In this document: positions 53,039 through 60,573 of the stretch, in pieces
Layout: each line of letters starts with the position of its first letter
Numbering within the stretch: position 1 is the stretch's first letter
Assembly: GCF_039614715.1 (NCBI RefSeq)
Contig: NZ_CP154857.1
Location: forward strand, 3,100,001-3,164,000
DNA from: Microbacterium sp. AZCO
Lineage (GTDB): Bacteria; Actinomycetota; Actinomycetes; Actinomycetales; Microbacteriaceae
Length of the DNA: 64,000 nucleotides
Reading direction: 5' to 3'
Translations under genes and position numbers: made by a program
The notes under the pieces: generated by a model
Told to the model about the DNA's origin: nothing
The model's input: only the letters and a program-made list of their open reading frames with translations
Database searches by the model: none

Positions 53039-53530
53039 GGCATCCCGCACGACATCGCCGGGGATCGCCACGTCGTCGGATCCAACCGCGGCGGGTCGCC
53101 CCGACGTTGCGCGGATCTACGACGCAGTGGCGGGCGGGCGCGCGGGCGCCGGGCGCGGCATCCCGCACCACATCGTCGGGGATCGCCACATCGTCGGACC
53201 CAACCGCCGCGGGTCGTGCCGACGCTGCGCTGATCTCCGACGCAGTTGCGGCACGCGCCCGGGTGCGGCATCCCGCACCACGTCGTCGGGAATCGCCACG
53301 TCGTCGGACCCAACCGCGGCGGGTCGCCCCGATGCTGCGCGGATCTCCGACGTAGTGGCGGGCGGGCGCGCGGGCGCCGGGCGCGGCATCCCGCACCGCA
53401 CCGCCGGGGATCACCACATCGCCGGGGATCGCCACGTCGTCGGACCCAACCGCGGCGAGTCGCCCCGACGCTGCGCGGATCTCCGACGCAGTGGCGGGCG
53501 GGCGGGCGGGCGCGCGGACGCCGGGCGCGG
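53039..53530. repeat. Tandem array of four units with a period near 118 bp
   Basis: Units begin GGCATCCCGCAC at 53039, 53157, 53267 and 53385 (spacings 118, 110, 118). Each contains ATCGCCACRTCGTCGGA, CCCAACCGC, the self-complementary stretch CTGCG-(CGGATCTCCGA)-CGCAG and a GGCGGGCGGGC-rich end. The last unit has an extra internal duplication of about 24 bp. The array fills the 599-bp gap between the thiolase and hcp-like genes. Frames through it are low-complexity and look non-coding. Confidence 0.75.
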
Positions 53531-53593
53531 GCCCCTGGCGCCCCCGCAAGCCACGTGGGAGGCTGGCGCCGAGGGCGCGCGGAAGGGCGAGAC

Positions 53594-54082
53594 ATGGCAG
53601 TCGACATCTACCTGCAGCTTCCGGGCATCCCCGGAGCGTCCGTCGAGCGCGACCACGAGGACTGGATCGAGGTCAGGAGCGCGAGCTGGGGCGTCGAGCA
53701 GGCCGGAGCAGGCCCGGGCGGGCCGGGCGGCGGGCCGGGGCGCGTCGGGCGGGCGACGCAGCATCCCCTCGTGGTCACGGCCGCGACCTCGATCGCATCG
53801 CCGCTCATCTTCGAGGCGATCACGAAGGGGACGAACCTGCCCACCGCCGAGCTCGAGGTCGTGCGGCGCTCCGACGGGCGGGGCGCCGTCGTGGTGCGGT
53901 GGGAGTTCGCCGAGGTGCGCCTCATGCGGCTGGACGTGTCGGGCGCGGAGGCGGGTTTCGACGACGTCTTCGAGATCGTCGCCAAGCGCGCGCGGCTGTC
54001 GGTCGTGCCGGTCGACGACCGCGGCGGAGCCGGCCAGCCCGTCACGCGCGGCTGGGACTTCGCGACGCATCAGGCCTGGTGA
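53594..54082 (+). CDS. Orphan Hcp-like (type VI tube family) protein
   Basis: 162 aa. The start MAVDIYLQLPGIPGASVERD and the following HEDWIEVRSASWGVEQ are the hallmark of the Hcp family, as are a mid-chain PLVVTAATSIASPLIFEAIT block and GWDFATHQ at the end. A Gly/Pro loop (about 37-53) is longer than usual. Hcp forms the hexameric tube of type VI secretion in Gram-negative bacteria. No other T6SS, phage-tail or contractile-injection gene is present here, so this is an orphan in a Gram-positive genome and its role is unknown. Confidence 0.8.
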   Translation: MAVDIYLQLPGIPGASVERDHEDWIEVRSASWGVEQAGAGPGGPGGGPGRVGRATQHPLVVTAATSIASPLIFEAITKGTNLPTAELEVVRRSDGRGAVVVRWEFAEVRLMRLDVSGAEAGFDDVFEIVAKRARLSVVPVDDRGGAGQPVTRGWDFATHQAW

Positions 54083-54104
54083 GGCATCCCGTCGCTGCGC
54101 CTCG

Positions 54105-54560
54105 TCAGCCCCGCGTCTCGGCCGTGCCGTAGGTCGAGCGCTGCTCGATCACCGCGAGCGTGCAGCGCGAGACGCACACGAGCTTGCCCGCGTCGTCGAC
54201 GATGCGGATCTCCCAGACCTGGCTGCGGCGGCCGAGCGCGGCGGGAGTCGCGGTCGCCGTGACCCAGCCCGAGAAGACGGGCCGGATGTGGTTCGCGTTG
54301 ATCTCCTGGCCGACGACGTGGAACCTCTCGCGGTCGACGGTGAGGAATCCGGCCCACGACGCGATCGTCTCGGCGAGCGCGACGGATGCCCCGCCGTGCA
54401 GGACGCCCGCCGGCTGAACCGTGCGACGGTCGACCGGCATCCGCGCGACGAGCGCGTCCTCGCGCACCTCGACCATCTCGATCCCGAGCGTGTCGATGAG
54501 GGTCTCGCCCGCCATCGCGTTCAGGTCGGCGGCCGAGGGCTCCGTGTGCCAGATGCTCAC
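54105..54560 (-). CDS. PaaI-type hotdog thioesterase
   Basis: 151 aa. The hotdog-fold motif QPAGVLHGGASVALAETIAS (about 49-68) matches the PaaI / YdiI acyl-CoA thioesterase family, with VVGQEINANHIRPV after it. The gene overlaps prpC by 4 bp and is the last in the methylcitrate operon, so it may hydrolyse propionyl-CoA-derived or stalled acyl-CoA intermediates to free CoA (inference). Confidence 0.88.
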   Translation of the reverse strand: MSIWHTEPSAADLNAMAGETLIDTLGIEMVEVREDALVARMPVDRRTVQPAGVLHGGASVALAETIASWAGFLTVDRERFHVVGQEINANHIRPVFSGWVTATATPAALGRRSQVWEIRIVDDAGKLVCVSRCTLAVIEQRSTYGTAETRG

Positions 54561-55729
54561 ACCGCCGCCTCTTCCGGCCGGTCGGCGGCCCCGGCCTGCG
54601 CGGCATCCGGAACATATCCCTCGATGTGCCGCTCGTCGGGACCGTTGTACGCGGACAGGGGGCGGATGAGGGCGTTGGATGCCGTCTGCTCCATGATGTG
54701 CGCGGTCCAGCCCACGACCCGCGCTGCGACGAAGAGCGGCGTGAAGGTCAGGGTGTCGAAGCCCATGAGGTGGTACGCGGGGCCCGAGGGGTAGTCGAGG
54801 TTGGGGTAGATCCCCTTGCGCGAGACGAACTCGCTCTCGAGCTCGTCGTACAGGGCTGCCAGGTCCTGCGCGTCATAGTGCTCGACGAGCGTGTCGAGCG
54901 CGGCCTTCATCGTCGGCACGCGCGAGTCGCCCTTCTTGTACACCCGGTGCCCGAAGCCCATGATCTTGCGCTTCTCGGCGAGTGCGTCGTCGAGCCACGG
55001 CTTGACGTTCGCGGCTCCGCCGATCTCGTCGAAGATGTGCATGACGGCCTCGTTGGCGCCGCCGTGAAGCGGACCCTTGAGCGCTCCGATCGCGCCGACG
55101 ACCGCGGAGTAGAGGTCGGCGATCGTCGACGTGATGACGCGGGCCGTGAACGTCGAGGCGTTGAAGGAGTGCTCGGCGTACAGGATCATCGACACGTTGA
55201 ACGCGGCCGCGACCGTCGCGTCGGGCTCCTCGCCGAAGGTCATCCAGAGGAAGTTGTGCGCGTAGTCGAGGTCGTCGCGGGGCGCGATCGGCTCCTCGCC
55301 GCGGCGGCGGCGCTGGTCGTACGCGACGATCGCAGGCAGCTTCGCGAGGAGGCGCTTGGCCTTGCCGAGGTCGGACTCGCGGGAGTTGTCGAAGGCGGCG
55401 GGATCGGATGCCCCGAACACCGACACGGCGGTGCGCACGACGTCCATGGGGTGGGCGCTGAGCGGCAGCAGGTCGATCGTCTGCTTGATGTTGTCGTCGA
55501 GCACGCGGTTCGCCCGCTCCTCGGCGACGAACGCGGCGAGCTCGTCGTCGGACGGCAGCTCGCCGTACCAGAGGAGATAGGCGACCGCCTCGAACGACTG
55601 CGTCGCCGCCAGCTCCTGCACGGGATAGCCGCGATACAGGAGCGAGTTCGTGTCGGGATTGACCTTCGAGACCGCCGTGTAGTCGACGGTGACCCCCGCG
55701 AGGCCCTTCTTGATGTCGGTGTCGGTCAT
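54557..55729 (-). CDS. prpC: 2-methylcitrate synthase / citrate synthase
   Basis: 390 aa. Citrate-synthase fold with LKGPLHGGANEAVMHIFDEI near 217, GFGHRVYKKGDSRVP near 258 and the C-terminal QTASNALIRPLSAYNGPDE block. The length and the operon with prpB and prpD identify it as the propionyl-CoA-using enzyme, which usually also accepts acetyl-CoA. It starts 99 bp after prpB, and that gap holds a nested palindrome. Confidence 0.94.
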   Translation of the reverse strand: MTDTDIKKGLAGVTVDYTAVSKVNPDTNSLLYRGYPVQELAATQSFEAVAYLLWYGELPSDDELAAFVAEERANRVLDDNIKQTIDLLPLSAHPMDVVRTAVSVFGASDPAAFDNSRESDLGKAKRLLAKLPAIVAYDQRRRRGEEPIAPRDDLDYAHNFLWMTFGEEPDATVAAAFNVSMILYAEHSFNASTFTARVITSTIADLYSAVVGAIGALKGPLHGGANEAVMHIFDEIGGAANVKPWLDDALAEKRKIMGFGHRVYKKGDSRVPTMKAALDTLVEHYDAQDLAALYDELESEFVSRKGIYPNLDYPSGPAYHLMGFDTLTFTPLFVAARVVGWTAHIMEQTASNALIRPLSAYNGPDERHIEGYVPDAAQAGAADRPEEAAV

Positions 55730-55750
55730 TTCTCTCCTCTAAGTGGCTGG

Positions 55751-55825
55751 CATGTCCCGATTTCGCTCACACCGGGGCTCGATATCGATGGGAATCGGGA
55801 CGCGAAGGCCGGAAATCGGGACATG
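55751..55825. repeat. Nested palindrome array (motif GAAATCGGGAC) between prpB and prpC
   Basis: The outer arms CATGTCCCGATTTC (55751-55764) and GAAATCGGGACATG (55812-55825) are a perfect 14-bp inverted repeat. Inside lie GGCTCGATATC (55776-55786) and GGAATCGGGAC (55791-55801), further copies of the same motif. The array fills the gap inside the operon and could be a processing or attenuation hairpin. It shares CATGTC/GACATG ends with the array at 41.6 kb. Confidence 0.65.
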
Positions 55826-55828
55826 GAG

Positions 55829-56731
55829 TCAGCGGCTGATCTGGAAGTTGAAGACGTCCTGGTCGAAGTGGTTGTACTGCTCGTAGTCGATGAGGTCGTA
55901 GAGGTCGGCGCGGTGCTGCATCTCGCCGAGCTTGGAGGTGAGATGCCCTTCGTCGACGAGCGTGTCGAGGGCACGGGATGCTGCGCCCATAGCAATCCGC
56001 AGCAGCGAGACCGGCCAGATCACGATGTTGACCCCGACATCGCGCAGCTGGTCGACACTGAAGAGATCGGACTTCCCGAACTCGGTCATGTTGGCGAGGA
56101 TCGGCACGTCGATGGCGGCGCGGACGGCGGCGAACTCGTCGAGGGAGCGCATCGCCTCGGGGAAGATCGCGTCGGCCCCGGCATCCACCAGCGCCTTCGC
56201 GCGGTCGATCGCGGCATCCATCCCCTCGACGGCCCGGATGTCGGTGCGCGCCATGATCAGGAAGTTCGGGTCGCGGCGGGCGTCGGCGGCGGCGCGGATG
56301 CGCTTGATCGCGGTGTCCTCGTCGACCACGGCCTTGCCGTCGAGGTGGCCGCACCGCTTGGGGTTGATCTGGTCCTCGATGTGGGTGCCGGCGAGCCCGG
56401 CGTCTTCGAGGGTCTGGATCGTGCGCGCGACGTTCATCGGCTCGCCGAACCCGGTGTCGGCGTCGATGATCGCCGGCAGGTCGGTCATGCGGGCGATCTG
56501 CTGCCCGCGCCCGGCGACCTCGGTGAGCGTCGTGAGACCGATGTCGGGCAGGCCCAGGTCGGCCGACAGCACGGCGCCCGAGATGTAGACGCCCTCGAAG
56601 CCCTTCCGCTCGATGAGCCGCGCGGACAGCGGGTTGAAGGCGCCCGGGAAGCGCAGGAGCTCCCCCGACGCGAGCCGCTCGCGGAAGAGGCGGCGCTTCT
56701 CGGCCGCCGGCGTGGTGGAGTAGAGCATCAC
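55829..56731 (-). CDS. prpB: 2-methylisocitrate lyase
   Basis: 300 aa of the isocitrate-lyase/PEP-mutase superfamily. Motifs are YISGAVLSADLGLPDIGLTT near 50, DADTGFGEPMNVARTIQ, and the catalytic KRCGHLDGK near 124. It cleaves 2-methylisocitrate to pyruvate and succinate in the methylcitrate cycle. It lies between prpD and prpC in the same operon, with palindromic arrays on both sides. Confidence 0.95.
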   Translation of the reverse strand: MMLYSTTPAAEKRRLFRERLASGELLRFPGAFNPLSARLIERKGFEGVYISGAVLSADLGLPDIGLTTLTEVAGRGQQIARMTDLPAIIDADTGFGEPMNVARTIQTLEDAGLAGTHIEDQINPKRCGHLDGKAVVDEDTAIKRIRAAADARRDPNFLIMARTDIRAVEGMDAAIDRAKALVDAGADAIFPEAMRSLDEFAAVRAAIDVPILANMTEFGKSDLFSVDQLRDVGVNIVIWPVSLLRIAMGAASRALDTLVDEGHLTSKLGEMQHRADLYDLIDYEQYNHFDQDVFNFQISR

Positions 56732-56749
56732 ACGGCTCCCGTCTCGCGG

Positions 56750-56823
56750 AGTCCGGAGATTCCGACGAAGTTCGGACGAATCGGCGCCATTCCTCCGAAG
56801 CTCGCGCGATTCTCCGGAGTTCG
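56750..56823. repeat. Nested palindrome array (motif TTCGGA-GAAT) between prpD and prpB
   Basis: The copies are AGTCCGGAGATTCCG (56750-56764), TTCGGACGAATCG (56771-56783), inverted CATTCCTCCGAA (56789-56800) and inverted CGATTCTCCGGAGTTCG (56807-56823). Copy 1 matches copy 4 best and copy 2 matches copy 3 best, centred on GGCGCC, so two nested hairpins can form. Spacing is close to 20 bp, as in the other arrays. Confidence 0.6.
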
Positions 56824-56849
56824 GGCGGCCGGGCAGGGGGCGCAGCTCA

Positions 56850-58376
56850 TCAGAAGAGGCCCTTCGGCGCCGGCGCGCCCGCGAGCACGCCGAGCTGCGC
56901 GACGATTGTGAGCTGCCGCACCTCTGCGGGGGTCAGCTCGGGCAGGCGCTCGGCGAGGTCGAGGAAGCGCTCGATCTCGTCGCCCGAGAGGACCGGCTGC
57001 GCGAGCAGACGGAACTTGCGGACGTAGTCCTCGCGCGCGAACGGGCGCGCCCCGAGCGGGTGGGCGTCGGCGACGGCGATCTCGTCGACGAGCTCGCCGC
57101 CGTCGGCGAACGTGATGACGACGCGGCCGCCGAAGGCCTTCTCGTTGGGGTCGTCGGAGTGGTAGCGACGCGTCCACTCCTCGTCCTCGGCCGTCGTGAT
57201 CTTGTTCCACAGGGCGACGGTGTCTTCGCGCGCGGCGCGCGACGGCGTGTACGAGTCGACGTGGTGCCAGCCGCCGTCCTGCAGCGCGACGGCGAAGATG
57301 TACGGGATCGAGTGGTCGAGCGTCTCGCGGGATGCCGTCGGGTCGTACTTCTGCGGGTCGTTGGCACCCGACCCGATCACGTAGTGCGTGTGGTGGCTCG
57401 TGTGCAGCACGATCGAGGCGACGTTGTCGGGCGCGAACGCGTCCGGGTGCTCGCGGTGCAGCTTGCGGGCGAGGTCGATCCACGCCTGCGCCTGGTACTC
57501 GGCGGAGTGCTCCTTCGTGTACGAATCGAGGATGCCGCGCTTCGCCTCACCCGCCGCTGGGAGCGGCACCTCGTACGAGGCATCCGGCCCGTCGAGCAGC
57601 CACGCGATGACGCCGTCCTCGCCCTCGTAGATCGGCGACGGCGACGTCTCGCCGCGCATAGCCCGGTCGACCGCCTCGACGGCCATCTTCCCGGCGAACG
57701 CGGGGGCGTGCGCCTTCCACGTCGAGATCTCGCCCTTGCGGCTCTGGCGGGTCGCGGTCGTCGTGTGCAGCGCCTGGCCGACGGCCTGGTAGATCGTCTC
57801 GACCGGGAGGCCGAGCAGAGTCCCGATGCCGGCGGCGGCGGACGGGCCGAGGTGCGCGACGTGGTCGATCTTGTGCTTGTGCAGGCTGATCGCGCGCACG
57901 AGGTCGATCTGGATCTCGTAGCCCGTCGCGAGGCCGCGCACGAGCGCCGCGCCGTCGGCGCCGACGTGCTGTGCGACCGCGACGATCGGCGGGATGTTGT
58001 CGCCCGGGTGCGAGTACTCGGCGGCGAGGAACGTGTCGTGGTAGTCGAGCTCGCGCACCGCGACGCCGTTCGCCCACGCCGCCCACTCCGGCGACGTGCG
58101 CCGCTCGAGGGCGCAGCCGAACACCGTCGCGCCGTCGCCGCCGATCGAGACGGCGTGGTCGAGCGCCTGCTGGCGCGCCGCGCTGACGGGCGCGCGCGTG
58201 AGGGATGCCGCCGCGACCGCCGCGTTGTCGATGACCCGGTTGATGATCATGTCGACGACCTCGGGCTCGACCTCGACCGGGTCGGCCGCGACCTCCGCGA
58301 TCTTCCAGGCGAGCTGCTCCTCGCGCGGCAGCGGCTCTTCGCTGCGGTAGACGCGGACGTGATGCGTGACGGTCAT
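56850..58376 (-). CDS. prpD: 2-methylcitrate dehydratase
   Basis: 508 aa, MmgE/PrpD family. Typical wording is [16 protein letters not shown] near 98, [19 protein letters not shown] near 120 and [19 protein letters not shown] near 163. It dehydrates 2-methylcitrate to 2-methyl-cis-aconitate. The start overlaps the GntR stop by 4 bp, so the regulator and the enzymes are co-transcribed. The longer open frame reaching 59054 is a shadow of the regulator gene. Confidence 0.94.
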   Translation of the reverse strand: MTVTHHVRVYRSEEPLPREEQLAWKIAEVAADPVEVEPEVVDMIINRVIDNAAVAAASLTRAPVSAARQQALDHAVSIGGDGATVFGCALERRTSPEWAAWANGVAVRELDYHDTFLAAEYSHPGDNIPPIVAVAQHVGADGAALVRGLATGYEIQIDLVRAISLHKHKIDHVAHLGPSAAAGIGTLLGLPVETIYQAVGQALHTTTATRQSRKGEISTWKAHAPAFAGKMAVEAVDRAMRGETSPSPIYEGEDGVIAWLLDGPDASYEVPLPAAGEAKRGILDSYTKEHSAEYQAQAWIDLARKLHREHPDAFAPDNVASIVLHTSHHTHYVIGSGANDPQKYDPTASRETLDHSIPYIFAVALQDGGWHHVDSYTPSRAAREDTVALWNKITTAEDEEWTRRYHSDDPNEKAFGGRVVITFADGGELVDEIAVADAHPLGARPFAREDYVRKFRLLAQPVLSGDEIERFLDLAERLPELTPAEVRQLTIVAQLGVLAGAPAPKGLF

Positions 58377-59047
58377 GCTGCTCCCTGGTGGTGGTGAGGT
58401 GTGGTCGCCGAGCCGGCCTGCGCGTCGAGGGACTCGAGGATGCTCGCGAGCGCGTTGTGCAGGTGCACGTGGGTCGCGTGGGCGGCGAGATCGGCGTCGC
58501 GTGCCGCGATCGCGGAGGCGATGAGACGGTGCTCCGAGATGGATGCCGCGAGCCGGCCGGGATTGTCGCGCGCGAGCCGGCGCACCCGCACGAGATGGGT
58601 GCGCACGCTCCGCAGCGCCGAGGTGAGGTAGTCGTTGGCGACGGCGGCGTCGAGGGCCTCGTCGAACCGCGCGATGAGCGCGTAATAGTCGTCGGTGGCC
58701 GCGGCGCCGTCGACCGAGGCCGCGGCGAACTCGCGCGCGAGGTCGCCGAAGTCGTCGGCCGCGGCCCGCTCGGCGGCGAGCCTCGCAGCCGTCTCCTCCA
58801 GCGCGCGCCGCACCTCGAAGAGCTCGCGGATGTCGCCGGCATCCACGTCGCTGACGACCGTGACGCGCGGCGACTGCTGCACGACGAGCCCGTCGGCGGC
58901 GAGACGGCCGAGCGCTTCGCGGAGCGGCGTGCGGCTCACGCCGAGGCGTGCCGCCTGCTCCACCTCCGCGAGGACGGTGCCGGGGGCGAGCCTGCCCGAT
59001 TGAATCTCGTCGAGGAGGGTCAGGTAGGCGCGATCGCTCGCTCGCAT
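58373..59047 (-). CDS. GntR-family (FCD) regulator of the methylcitrate operon
   Basis: 224 aa. The N-terminal winged HTH has [20 protein letters not shown] (about 29-48), followed by an FCD-type helical effector domain with [19 protein letters not shown] near 75-93 and His residues for a metal/ligand site ([17 protein letters not shown]). It leads the prp operon and overlaps prpD by 4 bp. Methylcitrate or propionyl-CoA is the likely effector (inference). GGGAGGTGG precedes the ATG. Two GTATAC-centred boxes lie upstream. Confidence 0.9.
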   Translation of the reverse strand: MRASDRAYLTLLDEIQSGRLAPGTVLAEVEQAARLGVSRTPLREALGRLAADGLVVQQSPRVTVVSDVDAGDIRELFEVRRALEETAARLAAERAAADDFGDLAREFAAASVDGAAATDDYYALIARFDEALDAAVANDYLTSALRSVRTHLVRVRRLARDNPGRLAASISEHRLIASAIAARDADLAAHATHVHLHNALASILESLDAQAGSATTPHHHQGAA

Positions 59048-59078
59048 CTGCCACCTCCCTCGCCGGTCTCGCGCCTCA

Positions 59079-59138
59079 TTGTATACATAGGCGCACCTTT
59101 GCGGCTCAGATCGCCGGCATCCATTGCACTGGGTATAC
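59079..59138. promoter_or_regulatory. Paired GTATAC boxes upstream of the prp operon
   Basis: TTGTATACAT (59079-59088) and GGGTATACAG (59131-59140) share the palindrome GTATAC, 52 bp apart, upstream of the GntR gene. The first is AT-rich enough to double as a -10 on the minus strand (TATACA). FCD-type GntR regulators often bind TNGTATACNA-like sites. The rest of the gap to the next gene (59141-59324) shows nothing else definite. Confidence 0.5.
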
Positions 59139-59324
59139 AGCTCATTCCCACCCCCAGCTCTTAACCAGATTCGGCCGTCGGAAGCAAGGGGGCGACGCGC
59201 CTCGGCGATGACGGCTTACTTGATGACAGGTCCCTCGCCGGCGCTCCACCCGAACCCGAGCCGAGGCGCCGGCTGGTCGACCCATTGCTTGGGAGCGCAA
59301 CCGGCGCGCCTTGGGGAAGGAAAG

Positions 59325-60428
59325 ATGATGAAGCACTTGGGGAGGGCTCTCGCGTGCGCCGCGGCGGCCGCGGTGCTGGTGACGGCTCCGCTCATCGCGG
59401 CACCGGCCATGGCCGATCAGGGGGCGGCGCCGCCCACGGCGGCCGAGACGAAGGTGGTGGTCTGCAAATACATCACGACGCCCGGGGAGGGCGAAGTGCT
59501 GCAGACGGGGCAGAATCCGATCGAGGTCAGCGTCAATGCGCTTGGCGACGGCTTCGCCGGCGCATTCCCGTACGTCTTCACCGACGCGCAGGTGAAGTCG
59601 ATCGCGATCGGCTGGGTCGGCGCGGGACTCGGCATCACCGACTGCCCGGGATACCGGCCGCCGCAGCCCGAGAACCAGCCGCTCTCCGACAGCCGCACCA
59701 CGTCGACGTGCACGCAGCCGCTCGACGGCACGCGCACCGAGATCGTCGGAGCGCGGACGGGCACACGCACCTATGTGTGGGACGGGGATTCCTGGGAGCC
59801 GCAGGACTCCTGGGGCGAGTGGACGGTGACCTCCACGAAGGTCACTCCCGACCCCGCGTGCGCGCCGGATACCGTTCCGGTCCCGGCACTGTTCAGCGTC
59901 GCGCCACAGCCCCCGACCTGTGGGAGCGACGGGAGCCTGCCGGCACTCGTCACGCTCGAGCACGTCACGCTGACGTGGGACCGGCCGTTCGACGGGCCCG
60001 GCACCTACACGCTCACCGCGACCGCGACGGACGGGTACACGTTCGCCGACGGCACGACCGTGAAGACGAAGGAGTTCACCGTCGCCGCGGCTCTCGGCTA
60101 TCAGAGCGACGCCCCCGACGCGCCGTGCTTCCGCGAGGAGCAGACGCCTCCGCCGGCCGGCGAGACACCGGGGACACCGACACCCGGAACCACCACCGGG
60201 ACGCCGACCGGGACGACACCCGGAACCACCACCGGGACGCCGACCGGGACGTCGACCGCGACGACCACGGGCACGACCCGCGCGTCGACGACCGCCGCGT
60301 CGACCGGCTCCGACCTGGCGACGACCGGGAGCCGGGGAGTGTCGCCGCTCGTGCCCGTCGGTGGAGCGGTCGTGCTCCTCATCGGGATCGCGGCGACGGC
60401 GTACGCAGCCCTGCACCGTCGGGCCTGA
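59325..60428 (+). CDS. Surface protein with LAxTG sortase signal
   Basis: 367 aa. The signal peptide ends near residue 30 (LIAAPAMADQ), followed by a Cys-containing extracellular region (VVCKYITTPGEGEVLQTGQN; about 42-280) and a Thr/Gly/Pro stalk of PGTTTGTPTGT repeats (about 290-330). LATTG (331-335), a hydrophobic helix and an HRRA tail complete it. LAxTG is the form used by actinobacterial class E sortases, distinct from the LPATG protein at 26.5 kb. GAAGGA precedes the ATG pair at 59325/59328. The function of the extracellular domain is not recognised. Confidence 0.8.
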   Translation: MMKHLGRALACAAAAAVLVTAPLIAAPAMADQGAAPPTAAETKVVVCKYITTPGEGEVLQTGQNPIEVSVNALGDGFAGAFPYVFTDAQVKSIAIGWVGAGLGITDCPGYRPPQPENQPLSDSRTTSTCTQPLDGTRTEIVGARTGTRTYVWDGDSWEPQDSWGEWTVTSTKVTPDPACAPDTVPVPALFSVAPQPPTCGSDGSLPALVTLEHVTLTWDRPFDGPGTYTLTATATDGYTFADGTTVKTKEFTVAAALGYQSDAPDAPCFREEQTPPPAGETPGTPTPGTTTGTPTGTTPGTTTGTPTGTSTATTTGTTRASTTAASTGSDLATTGSRGVSPLVPVGGAVVLLIGIAATAYAALHRRA

Positions 60429-60433
60429 CCGCG

Positions 60434-60463
60434 ACCAGGGCGGGGCTCGCCCCCCGCCCTGGT
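60434..60463 (+). terminator. Hairpin terminator after the LAxTG surface protein
   Basis: A perfect 12-bp stem (ACCAGGGCGGGG at 60434-60445 with its complement at 60452-60463) and a 6-nt loop lie 5 nt after the stop codon. Confidence 0.8.
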
Positions 60464-60537
60464 GCGGTGCAGTCCCGTGCTTGCGAGGGAGCCGCCACAC
60501 GCCTCGCGAGGGAGGTGTGAGGATTCCGTTAGGAATA

Positions 60538-60566
60538 TTCACAATCTTGTGAAATCGGCGTAGCGT
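60538..60566 (+). promoter_or_regulatory. Promoter and MarR-type operator of the ABC exporter operon
   Basis: TTCACA (60538-60543), a 17-bp spacer and TAGCGT (60561-60566) form a good promoter, with the start codon 7 nt after the -10, so the message is leaderless. The -35 lies inside the perfect inverted repeat TTCACAA-TC-TTGTGAA (60538-60553). The MarR-type regulator encoded as the third gene of the operon (63122) is the natural candidate to bind it and autoregulate. Confidence 0.6.
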
Positions 60567-60573
60567 CCCGCTC

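Noticed and set aside
53039-53530. Possible CRISPR array
   Set aside because: Units are about 118 bp, contiguous, diverged from one another, with no unique spacers and no cas genes.
52695-54794. Long plus-strand frame running through the tandem array
   Set aside because: It reads the array as repetitive Arg/Gly/Pro sequence, has no start signal and overlaps the hcp-like and thioesterase genes in other frames.
60160-60310. Thr/Gly/Pro codon repeats as a mobile or regulatory repeat
   Set aside because: They encode the expected stalk of a sortase-anchored protein before LATTG, so protein-level low complexity explains them.
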